Shown in pieces: positions 1-6,848 of a stretch of 33,611 nucleotides of DNA (the stretch's first letter is position 1; the number at the start of each line of letters is the position of its first letter). Position numbers and translations under genes: made by a program. The notes beneath the pieces are model-generated. The model searched no databases. It worked only from the letters and a program-made list of their open reading frames with translations, and was not told where the DNA came from. The DNA is from GCA-2746795 sp964643965 (GTDB lineage Bacteria > Chloroflexota > Anaerolineae > Promineifilales > Promineifilaceae): NCBI GenBank assembly GCA_964643965.1, contig CAZXVH010000051.1:1-33611 (forward strand). The letters are read 5' to 3'.

Positions 1-1
1 C

Positions 2-124
2 GCCGATGGCGCCTGGTCGGCTCATTTGGATTATGAACCAGATTTCTTGCTAAATAAGCCCATCAGCTATGTGCAACTGCGTGATTTAGCCTCGCGTCTT
101 TTACCGACGATGAAGGTTGATTAA
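2..124 (+). CDS. C-terminal end of a probable response-regulator receiver domain (partial)
   Basis: The second reading frame is open from the window edge to a TAA and gives 40 residues. They include a stretch reading DFLLNKPISYVQLRDLASRLL. A Lys-Pro pair after a hydrophobic strand, followed by an amphipathic helix, is the usual beta5-alpha5 end of a CheY-like receiver, in which the Lys contacts the phosphoryl group. The protein stops soon after the helix, so the receiver would be the last domain (a single-domain regulator or a hybrid protein). The rest lies outside the window, so the phosphoacceptor Asp cannot be checked. The call is an inference from a short tail, and another fold ending in a helix is possible. 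Confidence 0.45.
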   Translation, partial: ADGAWSAHLDYEPDFLLNKPISYVQLRDLASRLLPTMKVD

Positions 125-215
125 GCCACAGCCACCCGCCCCCTGGACTGTTTTGGGTCGCGCATGGTCATCAACGATGCCCATGCCATATAGGTGATAA
201 ACTCTTTAACTGGCG

Positions 216-1145
216 TCACCACCAGGTTTTATAGGTAAGGCTGGTTTCCCCCAGGGAACGGCCGTTTCCATCCAAAGCAGTTAACGTTAAAACCACTTCC
301 TGGCCGGGCGGGATGTCGAAATTCAAGGGCAGCGCCACCTGCCCTAAATTATCGGTCGGTATGGAGCGCACTGCCTCTGTTTGCCCGGCAGAAGTCGCCG
401 TCACCGCCACTACCACATCAGGTACAGGTTCCCCGCCAGGCGTCAAGACCGTCACATACAGCACTTGTTCTTCACCAGCATACAACACCGGCGCTTTGAC
501 ATACGCCGCCAACTCGACGCTGTTGCTCCCCGCGGAAGAAACGGGTCGGGCCAGGCGCATTTCCTGATAGGTAAAGACCATTTCATTGTCAAAATGGGTT
601 TGTCCCAAATCCCCCAACTGTACCCGCTGCCCTGGTTGAGCGCCCGGCAGCCAATCTAAACGGCCGTTTTCAAAATACTGCACTCGCTTGCCATCCACAT
701 TCAACTGGGGGGAAATAGGCAGCCCCAGCAGAATCTCGCCAGCATAGGTTTCATAAAATTGCAGGAAGGCGTCTCGCAGCCCATATTCAGAACCGGGAAA
801 GGTACGCACTGCGCCTTCCGCCGGAATCGGGGCCGGCGGCTGCTCGTTGAGGCCGCCAAACTCCCACGCCCCTAATGGCGAGACAATGACGCGCCCCGTT
901 GTGGGTTCATATTCCAGGCGCACATTACGAAAATATTGTAACGGCCGTTCACCCGGCGCTGGCGTAAATAGTTCTGTAAGCGGCTCACCCAACACCGCTT
1001 CTGCCCCGTATGCCTGATAAAACGTTTGAAACTCAGGCGCAACCGGGAGGCCATGGGGGGCGACGGCCGTTGACGCCGCCGGTTCCGGCCCACACGCTGC
1101 CAACACAAACAGCAGCCCTACAAAATACAAAACACACTTACCCAT
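216..1145 (-). CDS. Lipoprotein with two LGFP-like repeats and an Ig-like C-terminal domain
   Basis: Starting at ATG 1145 gives a textbook lipoprotein signal: Met-Gly-Lys, a hydrophobic core, and the lipobox Leu-Ala-Ala-Cys with Cys18 as the lipidated residue. A GTG 18 bases upstream is open but would add residues in front of the signal and has no ribosome-binding site. The mature protein has two copies of a roughly 40-residue repeat (F..FY..YG...LG.P......QYF.N.RLEY) near residues 40-85 and 120-170. This resembles the LGFP-type repeats seen in many exported Chloroflexota proteins. A C-terminal stretch of about 100 residues rich in Val and Thr looks like a Big/invasin-type beta sandwich. No catalytic residues are visible. 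It is probably an anchored extracytoplasmic binding or structural protein; the exact function is unknown. It lies directly downstream of rsgA on the same strand. Confidence 0.75.
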   Translation of the reverse strand: MGKCVLYFVGLLFVLAACGPEPAASTAVAPHGLPVAPEFQTFYQAYGAEAVLGEPLTELFTPAPGERPLQYFRNVRLEYEPTTGRVIVSPLGAWEFGGLNEQPPAPIPAEGAVRTFPGSEYGLRDAFLQFYETYAGEILLGLPISPQLNVDGKRVQYFENGRLDWLPGAQPGQRVQLGDLGQTHFDNEMVFTYQEMRLARPVSSAGSNSVELAAYVKAPVLYAGEEQVLYVTVLTPGGEPVPDVVVAVTATSAGQTEAVRSIPTDNLGQVALPLNFDIPPGQEVVLTLTALDGNGRSLGETSLTYKTWW

Positions 1146-1151
1146 TACCCG

Positions 1152-1179
1152 TTCACAGTTCACAATTCACAAGTCACAA
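1152..1179. repeat. Four tandem heptamers between rsgA and the lipoprotein gene
   Basis: Read on the plus strand the units are TTCACAG, TTCACAA, TTCACAA and GTCACAA. They fill the spacer exactly from the rsgA stop codon to the lipoprotein 5' region. Similar heptamer-period spacers occur at 5431-5465 and 30691-30739. Confidence 0.7.
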
Positions 1180-2103
1180 TTAATAGGCCGCTCTGTCCAG
1201 CATCTCATGTTCTTCACGCAAGCGCAAATAACTTTTATACCGCTGCTGCGAAATTTTACCAGCGGTAACGGCCGTGCGCACCGCACATTTGGGTTCATGC
1301 CGGTGAGTACAGTCGCTAAACTGGCATTTCGGTACATAAGGAGCAATCTCTCGGAAATAGGCGTCCAATTCAGTAGGCTCCAGATCAAACAAAGCGAGGC
1401 CGCGAATGCCCGGCGTATCCGCCACATAACCGCCGCCATCCAGCGGAATCAGTTCCGCATACCGCGTGGTATGCAGCCCTTTGCCCGTCGCCTCGCTCAC
1501 CTGCTTCACCTTCAAACCCAACCCAGGCTGCACCGCATTTAGCAAGCTCGACTTGCCCACCCCGGACGACCCGGTAAACACGGTGATTTTATGCGGCAAA
1601 CAGGCCCCTAACGCCTCAATGCCCAGCCCTGTCTTCACGCTGGTATAAAGCACCTGGTAGCCAATCTCCTCATAAACAGCAAACTTCTCTCGCGTTTCTT
1701 CCAGATCGGCCAGATCCATCTTATTGATGCAAATAATGGCTGGCAGCTCATTCATTTCCGCCACCACCAAAAACCGATCTAATTTCCGCAAACTGGGTTC
1801 GGGGTTTTTTACAGAAAAAACAAACACCAATTGATCTGGATTTGCCACCAGGATTTGCTCCTGATCAGACAATACCCGGCGGGCGTCGGCCGAGGGACGG
1901 GCGCGTGAAAGCGCGGCATGACGGGGCGTCACCGCTTCAATCACGCCGCTGCCATCGGCATTGAGCGAAATCGTCACCTGGTCTCCCACCGCTACAATAG
2001 AGCTGAGCTGCCATTCTTGTTTCAAACGCCCCGGAAGCTGGCATACAATAGCGCCCTGCGACGTTTGCACCGTATAAAATCCACTGATGGCCTTAACGAC
2101 CAA
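1180..2103 (-). CDS. rsgA: Ribosome small subunit-dependent GTPase A (RsgA/YjeQ)
   Basis: This is a circularly permuted GTPase that assists late maturation of the 30S subunit. An N-terminal OB-like part (about 1-65) is followed by the G4 motif NKMD (127-130). Then come the P-loop GSSGVGKSS (178-186), a TTR switch region, the G3 motif DTPG (229-232), and a C-terminal zinc site with Cys260, Cys265, His267 and Cys273. The G4-before-G1 order is diagnostic of this family, and 307 residues is normal length. The listed start is a TTG without a ribosome-binding site. The frame stays open upstream, and a CTG at 2124 sits 9 bases after a GAGGAG (2134-2139), so the true start may be there. Upstream sequence runs into a poor-quality assembly junction. 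It is followed by the lipoprotein gene. Confidence 0.95.
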   Translation of the reverse strand: MVVKAISGFYTVQTSQGAIVCQLPGRLKQEWQLSSIVAVGDQVTISLNADGSGVIEAVTPRHAALSRARPSADARRVLSDQEQILVANPDQLVFVFSVKNPEPSLRKLDRFLVVAEMNELPAIICINKMDLADLEETREKFAVYEEIGYQVLYTSVKTGLGIEALGACLPHKITVFTGSSGVGKSSLLNAVQPGLGLKVKQVSEATGKGLHTTRYAELIPLDGGGYVADTPGIRGLALFDLEPTELDAYFREIAPYVPKCQFSDCTHRHEPKCAVRTAVTAGKISQQRYKSYLRLREEHEMLDRAAY

Positions 2104-2149
2104 GCCTTCTACTAGTTGATTCAGGACGTCATTCTCCTCATAAACAGGA

Positions 2150-2305
2150 GCGGGGGGGGGGGGGGGGGGCGGTGGGGGGGGGGGGGGCGCGGGCGCCGCA
2201 AAGCGAAATTAGACGAGGCCAAANNNNNNNNNNCTCACTCCCCCACAAACCCGGGCGCGCGCCGTGCTGGCCCCCCGGGGCCCGCACGGCCCCCCCCGCT
2301 CCCCT
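2150..2305. other. Low-quality assembly junction with 10-N gap
   Basis: Long G runs (about 2152-2187), GC-rich runs of C and G (about 2250-2300) and ten Ns at 2224-2233 separate the rsgA 5' end from the SH3-like gene. The flanks are unlike the rest of the window in composition. This looks like an unreliable contig end or scaffold join. Any gene end near it, in particular the 3' end of the SH3-like gene and the promoter of rsgA, is uncertain. Confidence 0.85.
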
Positions 2306-2311
2306 ATTCAA

Positions 2312-2590
2312 TTATATCCGCTGCACAAACCAGGCCGCCACAAAGCCTTCTGTGCCGCCGGCCGTGCGCACATGCAGCCATTGTCCCTTGACGCCAATTT
2401 TTGCCAGTGGGTTTTCCGTTTCAATCACGCGCAGAATCTCATCTGGCGTCACAAAACGAACCACCGTATCGCTTGATACGCGAGGCTCTTGCCGCAATGT
2501 TAAATGGGCCACTATGCTTTTAACATCAATGGTTAAGGGTCCAGTTTTTTTGGCCCCTGCTTCCGAGTGATGAGACGATAAGGAACTCAT
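2312..2590 (-). CDS. Small SH3-like (bacterial SH3b) domain protein, possibly truncated
   Basis: The protein has 92 residues. After a polar N-terminus comes one SH3b-like unit: LTLRQEP...SSDTVVRFV...LRVIE, then GQWLHVRT...GFVAAWFVQ. The pattern of 'reset values' followed by 'W.V....G..GWV...' is typical of SH3b repeats that bind cell-wall or other ligands, usually in exported proteins. No signal peptide is present here. A good ribosome-binding site (TTGAGGTG) lies about 7 bases before the ATG. The stop comes just before the low-quality junction, so the real protein may be longer, with further domains lost. It sits 33 bases downstream of the 2624-2968 remnant on the same strand. Confidence 0.6.
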   Translation of the reverse strand: MSSLSSHHSEAGAKKTGPLTIDVKSIVAHLTLRQEPRVSSDTVVRFVTPDEILRVIETENPLAKIGVKGQWLHVRTAGGTEGFVAAWFVQRI

Positions 2591-2623
2591 GACAGCACCT
2601 CAAATAATGCATTCACGCATCTA

Positions 2624-2968
2624 CTATCGAACCAGAAATAACTGATTTGCCAACGCGCTCCCATCTGTTCCATAAGCAGGCAAACGAGAGCCATCGCTGC
2701 GGAATAATCCGACCTCTACCTGGTAACACCCATCCACAGAGTGCGCCGTTAGCGGGATTTGTTTCACATCGTGGATGCGGGTTCCAGGCGTTAAAAATGT
2801 GAAGGGCAGCATACGCTCCAAAGCATAGCCGCTACCTTCGCCCACAAGGTTGCCGCGGCAATCAAAGACATTGCGAAAGATGGTCGCTTGCGGATCTTCT
2901 CCAGTATACACCCAATCCAGCGTAATGGTTAAACTGTTTACTTCTTTGCCATCATGATAAAAAAAGAC
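2624..2968 (-). pseudogene. Remnant: C-terminal domain of a glycosyltransferase-type membrane protein
   Basis: The frame is open from a TAG at 2969-2971 to 2624 but has no ATG at its head. The first possible start is a GTG at 2911. The sequence (SLTITLDWVYTG ... FRNVFDCRGN ... CYQVEVGLF ... LPAYGTDGSA) resembles the beta-rich C-terminal domain that follows the membrane part of large family-39-like glycosyltransferases of this group. Its 5' end abuts the U-tract of the etfA terminator, with no room for a promoter or the missing membrane part. The simplest reading is a decayed, 5'-truncated gene. A short free-standing protein from GTG 2911 (95 residues) cannot be excluded. Confidence 0.45.
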
Positions 2969-2995
2969 CTACCAGATTATACAACCTGGCAGGTC
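2959..2995 (-). terminator. Rho-independent terminator of the acyl-CoA dehydrogenase/etf operon
   Basis: On the minus strand, GACCTGCCAG and CTGGTAGGTC form a 10-bp stem (one G-U pair) with a 10-base loop. It is followed directly by seven T. It lies 67 bases after the etfA stop. Confidence 0.85.
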
Positions 2996-3062
2996 TGGGT
3001 AAACAGATCACACAGATTCTTCAGGTTGACTCCGCCGCCTCTGTGTGCTTATAGGTGAAATT

Positions 3063-4034
3063 TTATAGCCGTTTGGTAAATGCGGCCGACAGCGCCGGCA
3101 GCACTTCAAACAAATCCCCCACAATGCCGTACTGCGCCAGTTTGAAAATCGGCGCTTCCGGGTCTTTGTTGATGGCTACGATCACCTTTGAGGTGCGCAT
3201 CCCTGCCTGATGCTGGATAGCGCCGCTGATACCAACGGCGATGTACAGGTCTGGGCTGACCGTTTTACCAGTCTGGCCCACCTGATGCTCGTAAGGAATC
3301 CAACCGGCATCGACGGCGGCGCGAGAAGCGCCCAGGGCGGCGCCCAGTACGTCGGCCAAATCCTGCACCGGCGCGAACCCTTCTGGGCCGCCGACACCGC
3401 GCCCACCGCTAACGATGATGCTGGCGTCTGTGAGGCTGACGCCCCCTTCTTTAGCGGAGAAACCGACAACTTTACTGGGAATATCATCTTCAGCTACCAC
3501 GGCGTCCACCCATTCGGCCGTGCCACTGCCGCCGGTCGAGGCTGCCTGTGGGAAGGAACGGCCGCGCAGGGTAATCACCTGCATCCCTTCGGTGACAAAG
3601 ACGGTGGAGAGCAGTTTATTGGCATAAACCGACCGCGTTACTTTCACTGTACGGCCGTCCATTTCCAGAGCCACACCATCGGCTACCAGCCCGGCGTCCA
3701 GATCGGCGGCAGCCCAGGCTGCCAGGTCACGACCCCGCGGCGAAGCGCCGGCCAGGATGACGCTTGGTTCTCGCTCCTGGGCCAACTGCACCAGCAAGGG
3801 GCCAACCGCTTCTACCCGGAACGGCGCCAACGAAGGATCATCTGCGCCTAAAACGGCGTCTGCGCCTAAATCAAAGGCGGCATCCGCCACGCCGGCCACG
3901 TCAGAACCGAACACCAGCGCCACCAACTCTTCGCCCAGGCCATCCGCGATGGTACGGCCGGCGCTCATCATTTCTTTGACAATGGCGGGCACTACGCCAT
4001 TTGCATTTTCTACAAACACCCATACGCCGCTCAT
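3063..4034 (-). CDS. etfA: Electron transfer flavoprotein alpha subunit
   Basis: EtfA carries FAD and, with EtfB, passes electrons from acyl-CoA dehydrogenases to the quinone pool via ETF:quinone oxidoreductase, which is not in this window. The 323-residue protein has the usual variable N-terminal Rossmann-like half and the conserved FAD-binding C-terminal half. The latter includes IVSGGRGVGG, the segment VGQTGKTVSPDLYIAVGISG AIQH, and INKDPEAPIF near the end, all standard EtfA signatures. Its ATG overlaps the etfB stop (4031-4034), so the two are translationally coupled. It is the last gene of the operon, followed by a strong hairpin terminator. Confidence 0.96.
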   Translation of the reverse strand: MSGVWVFVENANGVVPAIVKEMMSAGRTIADGLGEELVALVFGSDVAGVADAAFDLGADAVLGADDPSLAPFRVEAVGPLLVQLAQEREPSVILAGASPRGRDLAAWAAADLDAGLVADGVALEMDGRTVKVTRSVYANKLLSTVFVTEGMQVITLRGRSFPQAASTGGSGTAEWVDAVVAEDDIPSKVVGFSAKEGGVSLTDASIIVSGGRGVGGPEGFAPVQDLADVLGAALGASRAAVDAGWIPYEHQVGQTGKTVSPDLYIAVGISGAIQHQAGMRTSKVIVAINKDPEAPIFKLAQYGIVGDLFEVLPALSAAFTKRL

Positions 4035-4819
4035 ATCACTTTCTCCTCAAATAACTTATCGACGAGCTGCGCCACTTTTTCTTCTACGCTGTCGCCTTCA
4101 ATTAATTCCACGCTGCCTTCCCGCGGCGGCATAGCATATACCTGAGACCAGTCTACTTTGCTGCCGCCAACGCTTACGCCCAGGTCGTCTGCGCCCCAAA
4201 CGGGGATGGTGGCCCGGCTGGCTTTGCGAATGCCCATAAACGAGGGGTAACGTGGATCGTTGATCTCTTTAACCACGCTGATAACCACGGGCAAACTGGC
4301 CGTGACAGTTTCTTTGCCGTCATCCAGCAGCCGTTCTACGGTGATGCGGCCATCGCCAATCTCTTTGATGGCAGAGACAAAGGTGAGCGGCGTCCAACCT
4401 AACTGTCGCGCGGTCTGAACGGCCGTTTGCCCCGTATCCCCGTCAATGGCAGATTTGCCAAACAGCGCCACATCGACATCCGCCGCTTTTTGCACGGCGG
4501 CGGCCAGCACTTTGGCCGTGCCCAGGCTGTCTATCCCGGTAAAGGCGGCGTCAGCCAACAAAACCGCTTCGGTGCAGCCCATGGCCAGCGCCGTTTTGAG
4601 CGCTTCCTGGCTCTCTTCATCGCCCAAGGTCAGGGCAATGACATCGGTGGCCCCATGATTTTCTTTGAGGAGAATGCCCTCCTCAATGGCGTATTCATCC
4701 CAGGGATTTACCACATTTGGCTTCCCACCCGGATCTTCCCAGCTGACGCTGCCATCCGCATTGACGGACAGATCAGCGGTAGTGCTGGGGGTTTGCTTGG
4801 TACAAACGACTACTTTCAT
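4031..4819 (-). CDS. etfB: Electron transfer flavoprotein beta subunit
   Basis: EtfB binds AMP and forms the electron-accepting heterodimer with EtfA. At 262 residues it is normal length. It begins MKVVVCTKQTP and has the family hallmarks NPWDEYAIEEG in the first 50 residues and a DGDTGQTA segment near the middle. The C-terminal part carries the hydrophobic anchor that wraps round EtfA. A GGAGGT ribosome-binding site sits 6 bases before the ATG. The gene is downstream of an acyl-CoA dehydrogenase and a zinc-ribbon membrane protein on the same strand, which fits a role in fatty-acid or related acyl-CoA oxidation. Confidence 0.96.
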   Translation of the reverse strand: MKVVVCTKQTPSTTADLSVNADGSVSWEDPGGKPNVVNPWDEYAIEEGILLKENHGATDVIALTLGDEESQEALKTALAMGCTEAVLLADAAFTGIDSLGTAKVLAAAVQKAADVDVALFGKSAIDGDTGQTAVQTARQLGWTPLTFVSAIKEIGDGRITVERLLDDGKETVTASLPVVISVVKEINDPRYPSFMGIRKASRATIPVWGADDLGVSVGGSKVDWSQVYAMPPREGSVELIEGDSVEEKVAQLVDKLFEEKVI

Positions 4820-4894
4820 GTATCTACCTCCAGAATTGATTGGGAATAATGAGTGATGAATGTGGAATCTCTATTCGCCAATGAATTTAGCTGT

Positions 4895-5428
4895 TCAGCC
4901 CTCATTATTCTGTGGATTCATTAACAATGCTTGGTTCATCTCTCGAAAACGTTCTCGGAACGTCTCGTTAGTAAACATAAAGGTGGCGGCGCGCCAGGAA
5001 AAGGTTTCCAGGCGGGCAGCTTGCAAGATCTCTTTTTTGGCGGGCAGCGCTTTGCTGGCGCTGATATGGCGGAAGAGGGTGCGCACGGCCGTTGCCACCC
5101 CCAGCCCACTCAACAAACCTGCCATCAAACGCAGCCACAAGCTCAACCCGGCCGGCGTCAGCAGCAGCGTCAACGCCAGCGCCATCAAGCCAAAACCGGC
5201 CGCCATGATCCAGCCCAGTCTGTCAAAGCGCTCCTCTTCACCCGACTGGCGCCGCACTTCGGCGGCGCAGTCTGTACACAAAGGCACATCAACGATGCGC
5301 GTCAGCCGTCCCCGCCGCTTCTTCAAAGAGAGCGGCGAAGCGCCAGGTTTGGCGCAAGCCACGCAAATACCAGGAAACTGCATCGTCTCCCGCGCCCGTA
5401 CTTTGATTTTAATCATCTGCTCGGCCAT
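4895..5428 (-). CDS. Uncharacterised zinc-ribbon membrane protein in the acyl-CoA dehydrogenase operon
   Basis: The 177-residue protein is not a family I recognise. Two CxxC pairs (Cys22/Cys25 and Cys51/Cys54) in a basic N-terminal part look like a treble-clef or zinc-ribbon site. Two adjacent hydrophobic helices follow (about 71-93 and 95-113), then a charged C-terminal tail of about 60 residues. The predicted topology is two membrane spans with both ends in the cytoplasm. It lies between the acyl-CoA dehydrogenase stop (34 bases away) and etfB (75 bases away), all on the minus strand, so it is likely cotranscribed. A link to electron transfer at the membrane is only a guess from position. 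Confidence 0.7.
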   Translation of the reverse strand: MAEQMIKIKVRARETMQFPGICVACAKPGASPLSLKKRRGRLTRIVDVPLCTDCAAEVRRQSGEEERFDRLGWIMAAGFGLMALALTLLLTPAGLSLWLRLMAGLLSGLGVATAVRTLFRHISASKALPAKKEILQAARLETFSWRAATFMFTNETFRERFREMNQALLMNPQNNEG

Positions 5429-5430
5429 AA

Positions 5431-5465
5431 GATCGGTGGTCAGTGGTCGAACTGCTCACTGTTCA
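5431..5465. repeat. Degenerate heptamer tandem repeat at an operon spacer
   Basis: The spacer can be read as successive 7-mers on the plus strand: GATCGGT, GGTCAGT, GGTCGAA, CTGCTCA, CTGTTCA. The array runs into the stop codon of the acyl-CoA dehydrogenase (TGA at 5463-5465 on the minus strand). It is less regular than the copies at 1152 and 30691. Confidence 0.4.
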
Positions 5466-6683
5466 CTCCCCTTCGTTTTGCCAAAATTCCGCGTCATACG
5501 CTGGCAGTTCGCAGCGCAGCGGTTTGTCTTTGCGTTCGCCAAAGGCGTAGGCGGCTTGCATCAGTTGGTGAATTTCGCTGGTGCCTTCGTAAATGATGCC
5601 GCCCCGACTGTTACGCAGATAACGCTCTACGTCGTATTCATCGGAAAAACCGTAAGCGCCATGGACCTGGATGGCTTCATGGGCCGCTTTGAAGGAGTAG
5701 TCGGTGGCGTACCACTTGGCCATGGAAACTTCACGAGTATTGCGCAAGCCTTCGTTTTTGAGCCAGCCCACTTTGAGGTAGAGCAGCCGGGCCACATCGT
5801 ACCATTGCTGCATCCAGGCGATTTTTTGCTGGACAAGCTGGTGTTGGGCGATGGGCACACCAAAGGCTTCTCGTGTCTGGGCGTATTTGATAGAGGCTTC
5901 CTGGCTGGCGCGAATCAGTCCGGTAGCGCCGGCGGCCACGGTGTAACGGCCGTTATCCAGGCAGCTCATGGCAATCTTAAAGCCCTCTCCTTCCTCACCA
6001 ATGCGGTTGGCGGCAGGCACGCGCACATTGTCGCAGTGGAGCCAACCCGTTGAACCGGCGCGCACGCCCAATTTGCCATGCAAATCGCCGCTGGTGACGC
6101 CGGCCATATCGGTTTCCACCATAAACGCGGTGATGCCGTGATGGGCTGGTTTGGCGTCCGGGTCGGTTTTGGCGAACCAGAGGATGTGGTGGGCTTTGGT
6201 AGCCAGGCTGATCCACATCTTTTCGCCGTTGATAATATAGTCATCCCCATCGCGGCGGGCGGTGGAACGCATGGCGGCCACATCAGAACCAGCGCCCGGC
6301 TCGGTGAGGCCAAAGCCGGCGTATTTTTCACCCCGCGCCTGCGGGGTGAGAAAGCGCTGCTTTTGCGCTTCGCTGCCCCATTGCAGGATGCCCATGCTGT
6401 TCAAGCCCATATGCACAGACATAACCACGCGCAAAGTGGTATCGACCCGCTCCAGTTCTTCACAAACCAGCCCCAGGGTGACGTAATCAAAGCCCTGGCC
6501 GCCGTAGCGCACCGGGATGTTGATGCCCAGGATGCCCAGTTCTGCCATGCGGGGCAGGGCGGCCGGGTTCATTTCCTGTTTGCGATCATATTCTTTGATA
6601 GTGGGGTAAATCTCATTCTCGCCAAACTCGCGCACCATACGGGCCGCTTCTAATTGTTCTTGGTTCAGGGAAAAATCAAGCAT
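5463..6683 (-). CDS. Acyl-CoA dehydrogenase
   Basis: This is an FAD enzyme that oxidises an acyl-CoA to the 2-enoyl-CoA and hands electrons to ETF, whose genes are downstream. At 406 residues it has the full family layout: an N-terminal helical domain, a middle beta domain with the signature FGLTEPGAGSD followed by GEKMWIS, and a C-terminal helical domain. The catalytic base is Glu366 in IYEGTSEIHQL, the position used in short- and medium-chain acyl-CoA dehydrogenases. The substrate cannot be named from sequence; short or branched acyl-CoA is plausible. It is first in a minus-strand operon with a clear promoter and a palindrome just downstream of the predicted transcription start. Confidence 0.95.
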   Translation of the reverse strand: MLDFSLNQEQLEAARMVREFGENEIYPTIKEYDRKQEMNPAALPRMAELGILGINIPVRYGGQGFDYVTLGLVCEELERVDTTLRVVMSVHMGLNSMGILQWGSEAQKQRFLTPQARGEKYAGFGLTEPGAGSDVAAMRSTARRDGDDYIINGEKMWISLATKAHHILWFAKTDPDAKPAHHGITAFMVETDMAGVTSGDLHGKLGVRAGSTGWLHCDNVRVPAANRIGEEGEGFKIAMSCLDNGRYTVAAGATGLIRASQEASIKYAQTREAFGVPIAQHQLVQQKIAWMQQWYDVARLLYLKVGWLKNEGLRNTREVSMAKWYATDYSFKAAHEAIQVHGAYGFSDEYDVERYLRNSRGGIIYEGTSEIHQLMQAAYAFGERKDKPLRCELPAYDAEFWQNEGE

Positions 6684-6712
6684 GATATCTATTCTCGTGG
6701 GAGCTGTGGGAT

Positions 6713-6739
6713 TTTTTGGCGCTATGGACGCGCCAAAAA
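6713..6739 (-). promoter_or_regulatory. Palindromic operator candidate in the acyl-CoA dehydrogenase leader
   Basis: Two perfect 10-base arms, TTTTTGGCGC and GCGCCAAAAA, flank 7 bases. Both strands end in an A run rather than a T run, so it is not an intrinsic terminator. It lies just downstream of the predicted start of transcription, where a dimeric repressor would block the polymerase. Confidence 0.6.
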
Positions 6740-6750
6740 CAGCTGATCAC

Positions 6751-6779
6751 ATTATAACGAGGGGGCAATTGATACGCAA
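6751..6779 (-). promoter_or_regulatory. Sigma-70 type promoter of the acyl-CoA dehydrogenase/etf operon
   Basis: On the minus strand there is a -35 TTGCGT (6774-6779), a 17-base spacer and a perfect -10 TATAAT (6751-6756). The start is expected near 6745, about 60 bases before the ATG at 6683. Confidence 0.75.
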
Positions 6780-6817
6780 CATGACGCAGTGCGACATAGA
6801 AAGCAGAGAGTAAAGAA

Positions 6818-6845
6818 TAGAGATTGGAGACTCGCCTAATCTCTA
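6818..6845 (-). terminator. Possible weak terminator after the large membrane protein gene
   Basis: Perfect 8-base arms TAGAGATT and AATCTCTA enclose 12 bases and are followed on the minus strand by TTCTTT. The hairpin begins 4 bases after the stop codon of the upstream gene. The stem is AT-rich and the T tract is interrupted, so efficiency is doubtful. Confidence 0.4.
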
Positions 6846-6848
6846 TCT

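Noticed and set aside
2150..2200. A G-quadruplex regulatory element in the poly-G runs
   Set aside because: The runs flank an N gap and have the look of base-calling or consensus errors.
4860..6053. A 397-codon plus-strand open frame
   Set aside because: It lies opposite the acyl-CoA dehydrogenase and the zinc-ribbon gene; the protein has no recognisable motif, while the minus-strand frames do.
6713..6739. Intrinsic terminator
   Set aside because: Both arms end in A-runs on the transcribed strands, with no T tract after the stem.
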